Below, one piece after another: positions 63,917 through 64,000 of a stretch of DNA of 64,000 nt. The translations under genes were made by a program, and so were the position numbers. Source of the DNA: Emcibacter sp. (GTDB lineage Bacteria > Pseudomonadota > Alphaproteobacteria > Sphingomonadales > Emcibacteraceae); NCBI RefSeq assembly GCF_963675455.1, contig NZ_OY776217.1, positions 186,001-250,000 on the forward strand, given 5' to 3'. Each line of letters starts with the position of its first letter. Position 1 is the stretch's first letter. Under the pieces are notes generated by a model. The model made no database searches. It saw nothing but the letters and a program-made list of their open reading frames with translations, and was not told where the DNA came from.

Positions 63917-64000
63917 TTATTTCCCCAGCGCGTAGTTGAGAATCTTGTAGGCCAGTTTCGCGGCGATGACATCGCCGCCGTGTCGGCCCTCGCGGGCAAG
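63917..64000 (-). CDS. C-terminal end of a leftward gene, cut by window edge
   Basis: A minus-strand frame enters from the right edge without a stop and ends at a TAA at 63917. The visible 27 residues end A-K-L-A-Y-K-I-L-N-Y-A-L-G-K. Higher GC than the neighbouring Abi gene marks the return to core sequence. Too short to identify. Confidence 0.5.
   Translation of the reverse strand, partial: LAREGRHGGDVIAAKLAYKILNYALGK

Noticed and set aside
1..64000. CRISPR arrays, rRNA operons, retron or toxin-antitoxin pairs
   Set aside because: No regularly spaced repeats, rRNA signatures, reverse transcriptase or recognisable TA pair seen.

Overview
The window comes from an alphaproteobacterium. The cell-cycle and flagellar regulators CtrA, ChpT, SciP (DUF1153) and FlbD, a fliF-fliG-fliH(flbE)-fliN-flbD gene order like that of Caulobacter, and a typical alphaproteobacterial RpoH all point there. 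Core genes have moderately high GC, while the left quarter (about 1-22.4 kb) and a patch at about 61.7-63.9 kb are visibly richer in AT. No species can be named from sequence alone.

Region 1 (1-22.4 kb) is accessory and looks like the end of an integrative element inserted at a tRNA-Met(CAU) gene. Its right end carries a large serine recombinase whose reading frame runs into the tRNA 3' half. The cargo is a DNA phosphorothioation defence locus: an sspF/G/H-like restriction operon (sspF cut by the window edge; sspH a 1787-residue protein with a PD-(D/E)xK-like motif and a C-terminal FtsK/HerA-type motor), a divergent cysteine desulfurase sspA, and sspB-sspC-sspD. The last operon continues into a three-helix membrane protein and a small SAM methyltransferase. 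An IS3-like remnant separates sspH from sspA. Further cargo is an ArdC-type protein, an unknown protein, a GIY-YIG protein, and a LuxR-type solo regulator behind a striking structured leader of about 245 nt whose last hairpin masks the Shine-Dalgarno.

Region 2 (22.5-48.5 kb) is core: mnmA, then a large flagellar block. flgK-flgL and fliK-flgD-flgE diverge from a shared region with two near-consensus sigma-54 promoters. sciP sits alone between terminators. fliF-fliG-fliH-fliN-motA-flbD-flhA-flhF-flhG and two more genes form a long rightward run with a CtrA-box candidate in front of fliF. fliI-fliJ run leftward and ctrA rightward from a shared TTAA-rich region.

Region 3 (48.5-55 kb) is a leftward chemotaxis operon cheA-cheW-cheY-cheB-cheR with chpT upstream. 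CtrA, its phosphotransferase ChpT, its antagonist SciP and the sigma-54 activator FlbD therefore lie within about 23 kb of the machinery they control.

Region 4 (55-64 kb) is mixed housekeeping: a cysQ-like phosphatase, LysE exporter, DUF3253 protein, JAMM peptidase, DUF6476 membrane protein, rluD-type synthase, rpoH, a GNAT protein, a secreted protein and a thioesterase. It is followed by an AT-rich patch with an unknown gene between 13-bp direct repeats and an Abi_2 (AbiD/F) abortive-infection-type gene. The window ends inside a leftward gene.
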